Shown piece by piece: positions 7,895 through 16,775 of a stretch of 64,000 nucleotides of DNA. Position numbers and translations under genes: made by a program. Origin of the DNA: Paraburkholderia ginsengiterrae (GTDB lineage: Bacteria > Pseudomonadota > Gammaproteobacteria > Burkholderiales > Burkholderiaceae); the NCBI RefSeq assembly GCF_001645125.1, contig NZ_LXKA01000154.1:62001-126000 (forward strand), given 5' to 3'. Under the pieces are notes generated by a model. That model ran no database searches and was not told where the DNA came from. It saw only the letters and a program-made list of their open reading frames with translations. Each line of letters opens with the position of its first letter. The stretch's first letter is position 1.

Positions 7895-10399
7895 CTACCG
7901 GCGCGCCATCACTTCTTTCATGGCGGCTACATCGTCGCGATCAGGATCGCCTGATTGCGTCTCGGCTGCTTTCTTCTTCATGGCGGCCGTGGCGCTGCCG
8001 GCAGGCTTGGCGGGATCGGTCGCCAGGCGGGTCTCGATCTTGCGCACGACGACGTTCTGAATCGCCGCCGTCGCTTCGCTGCGCCGCATGCCGAGATCGC
8101 GCAACAGGTCGTACGCGGTGCGCAGATCAGGGTCGCCTTTGATCGAGGCCGACAACGCCTTCTCCTTGTCGCGCAACGAGGCCCCCGGCCGATGCACCGT
8201 GCGATGCAATTCTTCGAGGTTGTTCAAGCCGCGCGCGGCGAACTGGTCCACGTGATAGTCGACCACGTTCAGCGCATGCGCCGCGACCTGATCGCCGAGC
8301 TCACCCTTCTTTTCCAGCGACTTCTGCTCGTTGATGATGCTGCCCGGGAAAATCTTGCCGAACACTTTGGCGCCGGCGTCGACTCTTGCGTTGTCCCGCA
8401 TGGAGGCATGGATGCCGTCCAGCGCTTCGTCGGGTATGTCGTCAGGTATGTCGCCGGGCTGCAGATTCAGGCGGCGCCGCAGAAAATCGTTGTTGATCTC
8501 CTGCTGCTTGCTGTCGCGGATACGCTGCTTGACGCCGCGCACGCCCTTACCGACATCCAGCGCGTTCGCCATGCCGATGCCGAGTCCGGCCTGCTTGGTC
8601 GCAATCGCCGGGGCGCTGGCCGCGGCCGCGGCGAGACCATGCGTACCGGCCACCAGCAGCGCGGCCGACGTCACGCCCAAGGTGTTGCGCCCCAGTTCAT
8701 ACAGGGCGCGGTTGTGACGCTTGCCCGCCACTTCGTCCTTGATGTAGGCGGTCAGCAGGACATTTTTCGCGTGGGCGATTTCGTCCGCGTACTTGGGGTT
8801 GTCGCTCGCCGCGAGCTTCGCGACCTTGGGGAGATCGTAGGTCAGTTGCCCCTTCTTGTCTCGCGTGAGAATCAGCGTTTCCTGATTCGGATTGTCCTTG
8901 AAGCGCTGCACATCCTGCGCCAGCATGGACGAAAGCTGCCTCCCGTAGCGCTCGCGCTTCCTTCCCGACGCAAACAATGCGTGCCCGTTGAATCCGCCCG
9001 CCACCACTTCGTGCGCGCCGCCTACCGAGATTCCGGTGATCGCCAGATCGGTGGCCTGGTCGCCGTGCGAGCTTGCGGCGAATGCATTGAACAGGTTGCC
9101 GTACGGCCGGATACCGTTGACTTCTACCGCGGTGAAACCTGGTTTGCTCCGATCGAACGCCTGGCCCGGCTGAGACTTCGTCGATGGGACGATGAAACCT
9201 GGGCCGTTGCTGACCTTGGGCGTTTTGGCGGCCTGCGCTAGCGATGCGTGGTCGATGTGGGGAACGTCCTTGAACAGGTCGTCGTGATTGTCCGGCGTGA
9301 ACGACAGCGGTGCGAACGCGGCGCTCTTCGACGAGGCGGACGAAGGCGGCTGTCGTGTTCCGGATGACAGTCGCCTCGCGCCGAGCGGAAGAAATCTGCT
9401 GAGGGGGTTGCCGGAGCCGCCGCCCGCTTTCGCCGTGCTCGTCGATGCGGTGGTTTTGGTACCGCTGATGGAAGCTGACGCCTGCTTCTTCGTGTCCGGC
9501 GTGAACTTCACCTGCGGCTTGACGGATGGCTTCGCACTGGCAGGCGTCGTGACGCCAAAGCGGCTCCCGGTTTGCGGCAACGGCTTGATCGCTTCGAAGT
9601 GCCCACCCTGGTCCCACACCACCACACGATGACTCGGCACGCTGCCCGGCGCTCTGGAACCGTTGCCCTCATACACGCCAAGTTGCGTGGCCGGATGTGC
9701 GGCTTCGATGCCGGCCTGAACCACGCCCACCGCCATGTCCACGTTGTGCCGTTGATTGACCATTGAGATCAGTTCGGCGGCGTGGCCGCCGTGCTCGCCG
9801 TCGAGCAGCAGCATATTGCCCTTCTCGTCGGGATGGTTCTGGTTGAACTGCTGGCGGATTTCATTCACTTCGCGGTCGAGGGCCGGACCTTTCAATGAGG
9901 GCGCCGCATGCTGCACCAGTGCATAGATGGCGCAGTTGTTGCCACGGCCGGGATTGGGCACGACCTGCAGCCCGTGGCCCGTCAGGAAGCCGCGGAATTG
10001 TGCGTTGGGTTCGGCGAACGCCGCGTATTGCTGCATGCGATTGCCGGAGGACACCTGGGCGATGTGGCCGGTCTGGCCTGTGCCGGATGCGTTCGTGGTC
10101 GCGGCGGTTGTCGATGACGATGTGCCCTGGTTGGCGCCCTGGTTTGTCCCGTGAGTGGGCAGTGTGAAGCCCAGCACGTCGAATGCGTGCTTTTGCGACG
10201 ACGCTGTGGTGTTTCCGTTGCCGCTTACCGGTGGTGTCCCGGAGCCGTTGGCGTCGCGCTTGAGATCGTTCAACGGGATACTGGACGTACTTTTCAGCGC
10301 GGTTGGCTTGTGCTTTCCGATGGAATCCTTATTACCTTCGTTCGGATCTGACGTGTTGGAGGTGGAATTTCGGAGGACGGTGGAGATTCTTGAAAACAT
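7895..10399 (-). CDS. OTU-like cysteine protease, candidate type III effector
   Basis: An 834-aa protein. Residues 1-135 are Ser/Thr/Gly/Asn-rich and disordered-looking, like a type III secretion leader. An OTU-type deubiquitinase-like domain follows, with nucleophile Cys156 in NNCAIYALVQH and His267 in WDQGGHFEAI, the spacing seen in OTU proteases. A second Ser/Thr-rich linker (about 285-360) leads to an unknown C-terminal half with an Ala-rich hydrophobic stretch (about 570-605) and a charged helical tail. A perfect PIP box lies 100 bp upstream. Bacterial OTU effectors cleave host ubiquitin; that function here is inferred from the motif pair. It may be followed by no other gene in its operon. 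Confidence 0.72.
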   Translation of the reverse strand: MFSRISTVLRNSTSNTSDPNEGNKDSIGKHKPTALKSTSSIPLNDLKRDANGSGTPPVSGNGNTTASSQKHAFDVLGFTLPTHGTNQGANQGTSSSTTAATTNASGTGQTGHIAQVSSGNRMQQYAAFAEPNAQFRGFLTGHGLQVVPNPGRGNNCAIYALVQHAAPSLKGPALDREVNEIRQQFNQNHPDEKGNMLLLDGEHGGHAAELISMVNQRHNVDMAVGVVQAGIEAAHPATQLGVYEGNGSRAPGSVPSHRVVVWDQGGHFEAIKPLPQTGSRFGVTTPASAKPSVKPQVKFTPDTKKQASASISGTKTTASTSTAKAGGGSGNPLSRFLPLGARRLSSGTRQPPSSASSKSAAFAPLSFTPDNHDDLFKDVPHIDHASLAQAAKTPKVSNGPGFIVPSTKSQPGQAFDRSKPGFTAVEVNGIRPYGNLFNAFAASSHGDQATDLAITGISVGGAHEVVAGGFNGHALFASGRKRERYGRQLSSMLAQDVQRFKDNPNQETLILTRDKKGQLTYDLPKVAKLAASDNPKYADEIAHAKNVLLTAYIKDEVAGKRHNRALYELGRNTLGVTSAALLVAGTHGLAAAAASAPAIATKQAGLGIGMANALDVGKGVRGVKQRIRDSKQQEINNDFLRRRLNLQPGDIPDDIPDEALDGIHASMRDNARVDAGAKVFGKIFPGSIINEQKSLEKKGELGDQVAAHALNVVDYHVDQFAARGLNNLEELHRTVHRPGASLRDKEKALSASIKGDPDLRTAYDLLRDLGMRRSEATAAIQNVVVRKIETRLATDPAKPAGSATAAMKKKAAETQSGDPDRDDVAAMKEVMARR

Positions 10400-10461
10400 C
10401 GAACGACTCCGGAAGTGCGAGGTGCCGGTTGACGTGCCAAGCCAAGGCTTGCGGATCGTTC

Positions 10462-10522
10462 AGGGTAGCCGCGTGGGAATTGGGGCGATATGGTGGGGCG
10501 AAGTGATTGCCTGAATGGCGAA
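10462..10522 (-). promoter_or_regulatory. Perfect PIP box with -10 element, upstream of the OTU-like effector
   Basis: On the minus strand TTCGC (10522-10518), 15 bp, TTCGC (10502-10498), then TACCCT (YANNNT) at 10467-10462 after 30 bp. The coding start is at 10399. Confidence 0.75.
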
Positions 10523-11088
10523 GCTGTCCGGTAATCGGATGCAGAAAATCAAGCGGCAAAATTTAGTGCGCCGATGCCAATCGGTCAAAATTTAATTCAC
10601 TCGTAAGGAGGGTGAAATTACCGGGAAAGTTTGCTACTCTTTTAGGACTTTAATAAACCCGTGCATTTTCTCGCCATGCACAAAAACCATCGTCGAGCCG
10701 CTGATTTAGCCGCGAAGAAACAACAATCACGGCGCGTTATGCAAAACGAATTGCATTGAAAAAGAACGATGCCCGTCAGGCTTCAGAGTCCGGTTCCACT
10801 CCAACTTAATGTGCCACATGAATAGGCCAATCCTTTTCGGCATGTTTCGATGAACTGAGTGGTGAACGCGAACCATGAGATCGAAACACAGCTGACGCGC
10901 CGCACAATGACATTTGCAATCCTTATTACTTTTGGTCCGTGATCCGCAATCAGGCGCGAACGCCATCGAGCGGCACACACTGACGAAGCACACCTACTGG
11001 TGTTGAGCCTGGAGCGCCGCACTGCCGCGGTCTTCCGTCTATGCCGGGTGCAGACCCGGCTGAAAGCCAACCAATCGAGGAACATCTT
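10523..11088. other. 566-bp intergenic region, visibly AT-richer, no gene seen
   Basis: This lies between the divergent OTU-like gene and the glycine-zipper gene. It is clearly AT-richer than its surroundings around 10550-10760. Short open frames exist on both strands but none has convincing start signals or protein-like composition. It holds the outer edge of the hrp-type promoter and presumably the promoter of 11089-11547. Confidence 0.5.
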
Positions 11089-11547
11089 ATGAAACAACTG
11101 TCAGTCCTGTTGCTGCTCGGAGCCAGCGCCTTCGCACTCGCGCAGCAAAGACCGGTCGTGTATCCGGCGAAGGGCCAGAGCCCGCAGCAGCAACAACAAG
11201 ACGAAGGCTCCTGCTACAGCTGGGCCAAGCAAAACACCGGCATCGATCCGGCGGCCGTCGCCAATGCGCCGCCGCCTGCGCAGGCGCAAAACGGTCAACG
11301 TGTCCGGGGCGCGGCCGGTGGTGCGGCGATGGGTGCCGCAGCCGGCGCGATTGGCGGCGACGCCGGTAAAGGCGCGGCAATCGGTGCGGTTGCCGGCACC
11401 ATGGCCGGTGGCGTCGCTCACCGCCAGCAGGAGCGCGCGGCGGCGGCGCAGAATTCTCAGGTTCAAGCCAGCCAGCAGCAGGCGCTCGCCACGTACAACC
11501 GGGCGTGGAGCGCCTGCATGACCGGGCGTGGTTATACGGTGCAGTGA
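11089..11547 (+). CDS. Exported glycine-zipper protein (YMGG-like)
   Basis: A 152-aa protein with a clear signal peptide (MKQLSVLLLLGASAFALAQ). A Gln-rich stretch follows, then a CYSWA segment, then a glycine zipper at about 80-120 with repeated GAAxG/GAxAG motifs, and a C-terminal YNRAWSACMTGRGY. This architecture is that of small Gly-zipper proteins of the envelope; the two cysteines (CYSWA, ACMTG) recur in the family. The ATG at 11089 has AGGAA about 7 bases upstream and gives the intact signal peptide. It precedes the larger exported protein at 11647 by 100 bp, so co-transcription is likely. The role is unknown, probably envelope structure. Confidence 0.85.
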   Translation: MKQLSVLLLLGASAFALAQQRPVVYPAKGQSPQQQQQDEGSCYSWAKQNTGIDPAAVANAPPPAQAQNGQRVRGAAGGAAMGAAAGAIGGDAGKGAAIGAVAGTMAGGVAHRQQERAAAAQNSQVQASQQQALATYNRAWSACMTGRGYTVQ

Positions 11548-11646
11548 TCCGAAGCGTTTCTGCCGGAATACGGCCTCGAGTTCGGTGCGATTGCCGCGCT
11601 CGAGGTCTACGCACGTACACAAACAACCTTCTCACGGAGTCAGACG

Positions 11647-14028
11647 ATGCCGTTTCAGCCGAAGCGTACAGCAGCACTGGTAGCCGCCGCATGGCTTGCG
11701 CTGCTGCCACCTGTTCTTGAAGCGGCGGTACCCGCTTCCACGCATTCGGCGACTTCATTGACCTGGCCTCGCAATTTCGATGCAGTGAGCCAGCACGTCG
11801 AGCTGTACCAGCCCGAAATCGAGAAGTGGGAAGGCAATCGCATCGAGGGGCGCAGCGCGGTGGCGATCGGCGCGAAAGACAGCACGCCGACCTATGGCGT
11901 CGTGCATTTTTCCGCCGTCGCCGATATCGACAAGCCGTCCGGATTGGTCCAGCTGAGTCAGATCACTTTCGACAGCGTGGACGTGCCGACGAAACCCGCG
12001 GCCGCGGACCAGGTTCGCGCCGCGCTCATCGCGCGCGTGCCGGCCAATGGTCTGACCGTGCCGCTCGACGAGTTACAGGCCAGCTACGCCGTGTCGCAGC
12101 AATTGGCGAAGTCCATGCAGGTGGAAGTGAAGAACGACGTGCCGCAGATTCTCTTTGCGAGCACGCCAAGCCTGCTCGTGCTCGTGGACGGCGAACCCGT
12201 CTGGCACGAAGTCGGCAACGCCGGCTATGAGCGCGCGCTCAACACACGGGCGTTACTGCTGCGCGCGCACGACGGTCCGCTCTATTTGCAAGCGGCCGGC
12301 TACTGGTACCAGGCGGACGCATCGGGCGCGAACTGGAAGGTGCTGGCTACGCCACCGCAGGCACTGCTTGACGCCGCGAAGAAAGCAGCTGCCAGCGGCA
12401 AACCGGATCCGATGTTGCCCGGCAATGGGAAGAAGGCGGCACAGGCACCCGCCATCGTCCTCGCGACCCGGCCGACCGAATTGATTGTGACGAGCGGGAA
12501 CCCGCAGATGGTGCCGGTGGGAGGCAGCAGCCTGCTATCGGTGTCGAATGCGGATCACGCCGTGTTCGTCGATCCGGCCTCCAATACCTATTACGTGCTG
12601 CTCTCCGGGCGCTGGTTCAGCGCGACGCAATTGACCGGGCCATGGCAATACGTGCCGGCCGCGAGCCTGCCGGCCGACTTCGCAAAGATCTCGCCTCAGG
12701 ACCCCAAGGCCAACGTGCTGGTCTCGGTGCCGGGCACGGCGCAGGCCAAGGAAGCCGCGATTGCCGCGACCATCCCGCAGACCGCGGCCGTGTCGCGCGC
12801 CAAGGCAACGCTCAGTGTCACCTATGACGGCGCGCCACGCTTTACTCCGGTCACGGGCACGTCGCTCCAGTACGCGGTCAATACCGGCACGCCGGTGATC
12901 GAAGTCGACAGCAGCCACTACTACGCCGTGGGCAACGGGGTCTGGTTCACGGCATCGTCGCCAGGCGGTGTCTGGCACGTCGCCACTGAAGTACCCGGCG
13001 TGATCTACACGATTCCGGCCAGTTCGCCGATCTACTACGTGACCTACGTGCGCGTCTATTCCGTCACGCCGGACACCGTGGTGGTCGGCTACACGCCAGG
13101 CTATATGGGCGTGATGGTGAGTCCGGACGGCACGGTCGTGTATGGCACAGGTTATGTCTACCCGGCTTATGTGGGCACGGAATACTACGGTTATCCCGCG
13201 ACCTATGGATATGGCGCGGGCTTCGCGATGAGCGCTGAAGAAGGCTTCGCGTTCGGCTTCGCGATGGGTGCGTTCTGGGGCGCGGCCACGCCGTACTGGG
13301 GGCCGTACTGGTGGGGCGGGCCGTATAACTGGAACTACGTCAACGTCAATCAGGCCAACTTCTACGGACGATGGGGCCAGGGCACCGTGACGCACGCCTC
13401 TGGCTGGAACGCGTGGACGGGCACACAGTGGAGCGGCACGGCCGCGTCGGGATTCAACCCGGCCACGGGTGCGCACTATCAGGGCAGCCGCGGCGCGGCG
13501 TTCAACCCGTACTCAGGCAACTATGCGGCGGGTCGTCAGGGATCCTTCTCGAATCCGTCGACGGGAAGCGCCGGCGCGGCGCGAGGCGGCATCGCCGGCA
13601 ATCAGTACAACGGCAATTATGCGGCGGGACGTCAGGTGGCCGGCTACAACGCGCAGACTGGCCGCGTCGGATTTGCCGAAGCCGGTGTTGCGGGCAATAC
13701 GCAGACGGGACAGGCTACCGGAGGCAGCAAGGGCATCGTGACCAATCGCAGCCAGGGTAATGCGGTGGCCTGGAATAACGGCGATGTATATGTCGGTCAT
13801 GACGGCAACGTGTACCAGCATGACCAGGGTGGCGGCTGGCAGCAGCACACGTCCAATGGCTGGCAGCCGGTGCAGCCGAACAACAACATCGGCGGTCAGC
13901 TCGATCAGCAGCGCGAGGCCCGGTCGGTTGGACAGCAACGGTTCAACCAGACGGCGCAGCAGTGGCAAGGCAGAGGCGCGGGCGGTTTCCGTGCGGGCGG
14001 TGGTGGATTCCATGGATTCCGGCGCTGA
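11647..14028 (+). CDS. Large exported Tyr/Gly-rich repeat protein, often labelled carbohydrate-binding family V/XII
   Basis: A 793-aa protein with a signal peptide (AALVAAAWLALLPPVLEAA). Two-thirds is a domain with repeated 'LVDGEPVWHEV / YYVLLSGRWF / YYAVGNGVWF' hairpin-like units that contain paired aromatic residues. A Tyr/Gly-rich stretch (about 465-560) follows, then a C-terminal region with approximate repeats of NPxxGxYAAGRQ and a Gly/Gln-rich end. Homologues in Burkholderia are annotated as carbohydrate-binding family V/XII, but I see no enzymatic motif. It is likely secreted or surface-exposed; ligand unknown. It shares an upstream region with the glycine-zipper gene. Confidence 0.8.
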   Translation: MPFQPKRTAALVAAAWLALLPPVLEAAVPASTHSATSLTWPRNFDAVSQHVELYQPEIEKWEGNRIEGRSAVAIGAKDSTPTYGVVHFSAVADIDKPSGLVQLSQITFDSVDVPTKPAAADQVRAALIARVPANGLTVPLDELQASYAVSQQLAKSMQVEVKNDVPQILFASTPSLLVLVDGEPVWHEVGNAGYERALNTRALLLRAHDGPLYLQAAGYWYQADASGANWKVLATPPQALLDAAKKAAASGKPDPMLPGNGKKAAQAPAIVLATRPTELIVTSGNPQMVPVGGSSLLSVSNADHAVFVDPASNTYYVLLSGRWFSATQLTGPWQYVPAASLPADFAKISPQDPKANVLVSVPGTAQAKEAAIAATIPQTAAVSRAKATLSVTYDGAPRFTPVTGTSLQYAVNTGTPVIEVDSSHYYAVGNGVWFTASSPGGVWHVATEVPGVIYTIPASSPIYYVTYVRVYSVTPDTVVVGYTPGYMGVMVSPDGTVVYGTGYVYPAYVGTEYYGYPATYGYGAGFAMSAEEGFAFGFAMGAFWGAATPYWGPYWWGGPYNWNYVNVNQANFYGRWGQGTVTHASGWNAWTGTQWSGTAASGFNPATGAHYQGSRGAAFNPYSGNYAAGRQGSFSNPSTGSAGAARGGIAGNQYNGNYAAGRQVAGYNAQTGRVGFAEAGVAGNTQTGQATGGSKGIVTNRSQGNAVAWNNGDVYVGHDGNVYQHDQGGGWQQHTSNGWQPVQPNNNIGGQLDQQREARSVGQQRFNQTAQQWQGRGAGGFRAGGGGFHGFRR

Positions 14029-14103
14029 GGCTGGTCGACCATCTTCTAATCGACAACTTTTCCTGTCCGCCCCGCCGCACCCTGCATCCGTTTCCCCCAG
14101 TGC

Positions 14104-14133
14104 TCCGTATATAGCGTCAAAGCACGCTACGGA
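14104..14133. repeat. Interrupted inverted repeat just upstream of the lipid operon
   Basis: TCCGT (14104-14108) plus AGCGT (14113-14117) mirror ACGCT (14124-14128) plus ACGGA (14129-14133). The right arm contains the ACGGAG that serves as ribosome-binding site for ATG 14140, so the hairpin could mask translation or be a protein-binding site. Confidence 0.4.
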
Positions 14134-14139
14134 GCCGGC

Positions 14140-14958
14140 ATGCCCTTCCCTGCCGCCATTGCTATCGCCTTTGCAGCGCTGATTGCGTCCTTCGCCGCAG
14201 TCTGGCTGGTCCAGTTGCGCACGCGCAATGCCGGGATGATCGATCCCGTCTGGGCGGCGACGCTGGGCACCGTCGCGGTCTTTGCCGCGGCCGTAGCGGC
14301 CGGCGATCCGGTCAATCGCCTCTTCGTCGCCGCGTGCGGCGGGCTCTGGGGATGGCGGCTCGGCCTGCATCTCTGGCGCCGCAACGCCGGCCATGACGAG
14401 GATTACCGTTACCGCGCGCTGCGCGATCAATGGGGCGCAGCGGCGCCGCAGCGGATGCTCGGCTTCTTCCTGCTACAGGCGGCGGTCTCGGTGCTGCTGT
14501 CGCTGGCGTTCTTCGTCCCGGCCTACCAGGCCGCGCCGCCCACCCGGATCGCCATCGCTCTCGCGCTCGTGATCTGGCTCGCCTCGGTGACGGGCGAGGC
14601 CGCCGCCGACCGTCAATTGCGCCGCTTCCTCGCCAGGCCCGAACGGACCGGCCGCGTATGCGACGAGGGCTGGTGGCGCTACTCACGCCATCCCAACTAT
14701 TTCTTCGAGTGCCTGCATTGGTGCGCCTATGCCGCCTGGTCGCTCGGGCGTCCGTGGGGCTGGGTCACGCTGGCGCCGCCGCTGCTGATGGGCTGGCTGC
14801 TGCTGCGCGTCTCCGGCATTCCGCTGCTCGAAGCCCATTTGCTGGAGAGCCGTGCCGGCTATCGGGACTACATGAGCCGCACCAGCGCGCTGATTCCATG
14901 GCCGCCGCGGCGGCCGCCAGCCAACCCGACCATCGATTCGAGGGAGCCCGGTCCATGA
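14140..14958 (+). CDS. DUF1295 integral membrane protein (steroid 5-alpha-reductase fold)
   Basis: A 272-aa polytopic membrane protein with about six hydrophobic segments. The C-terminal half carries the family signature GWWRYSRHPNYFFE (about 182-195), the NADPH-binding region shared with steroid reductases and isoprenylcysteine methyltransferases. DUF1295 proteins are putative enoyl or sterol-type reductases; the substrate here is unknown. The start has CGGAG upstream. Its stop overlaps the next start (ATGA). As first gene of a seven-gene lipid operon it may reduce a double bond in a modified acyl chain. This is inference from context. Confidence 0.85.
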   Translation: MPFPAAIAIAFAALIASFAAVWLVQLRTRNAGMIDPVWAATLGTVAVFAAAVAAGDPVNRLFVAACGGLWGWRLGLHLWRRNAGHDEDYRYRALRDQWGAAAPQRMLGFFLLQAAVSVLLSLAFFVPAYQAAPPTRIAIALALVIWLASVTGEAAADRQLRRFLARPERTGRVCDEGWWRYSRHPNYFFECLHWCAYAAWSLGRPWGWVTLAPPLLMGWLLLRVSGIPLLEAHLLESRAGYRDYMSRTSALIPWPPRRPPANPTIDSREPGP

Positions 14959-16055
14959 CTGTCGCCACCACCCAACCGCCTGCCGCACAGGGCGAGATCG
15001 AGCAGGACGGCTTCGCCCTGCGCTGCGCCGAGCACGGCTGGCTGCCGGACCCGCTGATTCGTGCCGGCATGCGGACGCTGCTGCGGCAACGGCTGCGCGA
15101 CGAGCACGCGGATGACGGCGCCCGCCGCGCCGAAGCGTTCGAGACCATGCTCGCCGATCTGCGCGCCAGCCCCATCGCGATCGAAACGCAAGCGGCCAAC
15201 GCACAGCACTACGAGCTGCCCGACGCGTTCTTCGCGGCCCACCTCGGACCGCGGCTCAAGTATTCGTGCTGCTACTACCCGCAAGGCGACGAAACGCTCG
15301 CCGCCGCCGAAGACGCGATGCTTGAGCTATATGCGCATCGCGCAGGTCTTGCCGATGGTCAGCGCATCCTCGATCTCGGCTGCGGCTGGGGCTCGCTGTC
15401 GCTATGGCTGGCCGCGCGCTATCCGCGCGCCAGCATCGTCGGCCTGTCGAATTCGCGTGGGCAGCGCGCGTTCATCGAACGGTGCGCTGCGCAGCGCGGC
15501 CTGACGAATCTGCGCATCGTGACCGGCAACGTCGTCGATTACGAGTTTCCTTCCGACATCGCCCCGTTCGATCGCGTGCTGTCCATCGAGATGTTCGAGC
15601 ACATGAAGCACTACGGCTTGCTGCTCGCGAAGATTTCGCGCTGGCTGCACGACGACGGCCGGCTCTTCGTGCATCTGTTCGCGCACCGGCTGCTCGCGTA
15701 TCACTTCACGGTGCGCGACGGCAGCGACTGGATGTCCCGCTATTTCTTCACGGGCGGCACGATGCCCTCGGCCGATCTGCTGCTGCGCTTTCAGGACGAT
15801 CTGCGGGTCGTGCGCCAGTGGTGGGTCGACGGGACGCATTACGCGCGCACCGCCGATCAGTGGCTTGCGTCGCTCGACGCGGCGCGCGGCCGCGTCATGC
15901 CGGTTCTCGCCGAGACGTACGGTCCGCAGGCGCGCGTCTGGTTTCAGCGCTGGCGGATGTTCTACATGGCGGTGGCCGAACTGTTCGGCTACGCCGGCGG
16001 CCAGGAATGGGGCGTTGCGCATTACCTGTTCGACAAACGGTCGGAGCGCGCATGA
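14955..16055 (+). CDS. CFA-synthase-superfamily SAM methyltransferase (coclaurine N-methyltransferase-like)
   Basis: A 366-aa protein with the SAM-binding motif ILDLGCGWGSL at about 138-148 (GxGxG residues 142-146) and the CFA-type pattern YSCCYYP, FDRVLSIEMFEHMKHYG and a HLFAH strand. It belongs to the cyclopropane-synthase superfamily but to the branch annotated coclaurine N-methyltransferase-like, with YFFTGGTMPS in place of the usual IFPGGxLPS. It would transfer a methyl or methylene group to an acyl chain or small acceptor. The start overlaps the preceding stop by 4 bp and the stop overlaps the lipocalin start, so translation is probably coupled. A second, clearer CFA-type paralogue lies at 18970-20184. 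Confidence 0.85.
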   Translation: MTVATTQPPAAQGEIEQDGFALRCAEHGWLPDPLIRAGMRTLLRQRLRDEHADDGARRAEAFETMLADLRASPIAIETQAANAQHYELPDAFFAAHLGPRLKYSCCYYPQGDETLAAAEDAMLELYAHRAGLADGQRILDLGCGWGSLSLWLAARYPRASIVGLSNSRGQRAFIERCAAQRGLTNLRIVTGNVVDYEFPSDIAPFDRVLSIEMFEHMKHYGLLLAKISRWLHDDGRLFVHLFAHRLLAYHFTVRDGSDWMSRYFFTGGTMPSADLLLRFQDDLRVVRQWWVDGTHYARTADQWLASLDAARGRVMPVLAETYGPQARVWFQRWRMFYMAVAELFGYAGGQEWGVAHYLFDKRSERA

Positions 16056-16666
16056 GGACCACGCTGCCCGCGCGCGCCGTTACCCGCGTCGCCCTTTCGC
16101 TGACGCTGGCGGGCACCTTGTTGGTCGCGGGCTGCGGCAATGACGTCCCAAATCCCAATCCACGCGCCGCCGCGCCGCTGGTCACCGTGCCAGTCGACCT
16201 GCCGCGCTATATGGGCCGCTGGTACGTGATTGCCAACATCCCGTACTTCGCCGAGCGCGACTTCGTCGGCAGCCGGGCCGAATGGTCGCTGCGTGCCGAT
16301 GGACGGATCGACGATGCGTTCGTCGGCCGCAAGGGCGGCTTCGACCAGCCGGAGCGCCGCTATGGCTTCGTCGACACGGTCGTGTCCGGCAGCGGCGGCG
16401 GCACCTGGCGGGTCCGGCTCTTCTGGCCGGTGTATGTGACGCAGCTGACGCTCTATGTCGATCCCGATTACCGCTACACGCTGCTCGGCTATCCCGGCAA
16501 GACGCTCGGCTGGGTCTTCTCGCGCGAACCGGTAATGGACGACGCGACCTACCGTTCGCTGCTGGCCCGCCTCGATGAGATGGGCTACGACACGAGCCGG
16601 TTTCGCCGCGTGCCGCAACGGCCTGATGAAATCGGTCTTCCCGGCTTCGCGTCTCCAGGCCGTTAG
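16052..16666 (+). CDS. blc: Outer-membrane lipocalin lipoprotein (Blc)
   Basis: A 204-aa protein. The N-terminal signal ends in a lipobox (LLVAGC, Cys about 28), so the mature protein is a lipoprotein. The lipocalin signature is DLPRYMGRWYVIANIPYF (GxW), and later strands include RLFWPVYVTQLTLYVDPDY. The family carries lysophospholipids or fatty acids at the inner face of the outer membrane. ATG 16052 overlaps the previous stop. In this operon it may shuttle modified lipids or clear damaged ones. Confidence 0.9.
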   Translation: MRTTLPARAVTRVALSLTLAGTLLVAGCGNDVPNPNPRAAAPLVTVPVDLPRYMGRWYVIANIPYFAERDFVGSRAEWSLRADGRIDDAFVGRKGGFDQPERRYGFVDTVVSGSGGGTWRVRLFWPVYVTQLTLYVDPDYRYTLLGYPGKTLGWVFSREPVMDDATYRSLLARLDEMGYDTSRFRRVPQRPDEIGLPGFASPGR

Positions 16667-16775
16667 CCATGACGCCCCGCTCTCCCTGCATCCATTCGCA
16701 CGCGGCGCGCGTATCGGTGTTTATGCGGTTTTTTATCAATAAGCAGGCGCAATCCAGACCTGGAGACCGACGGCG

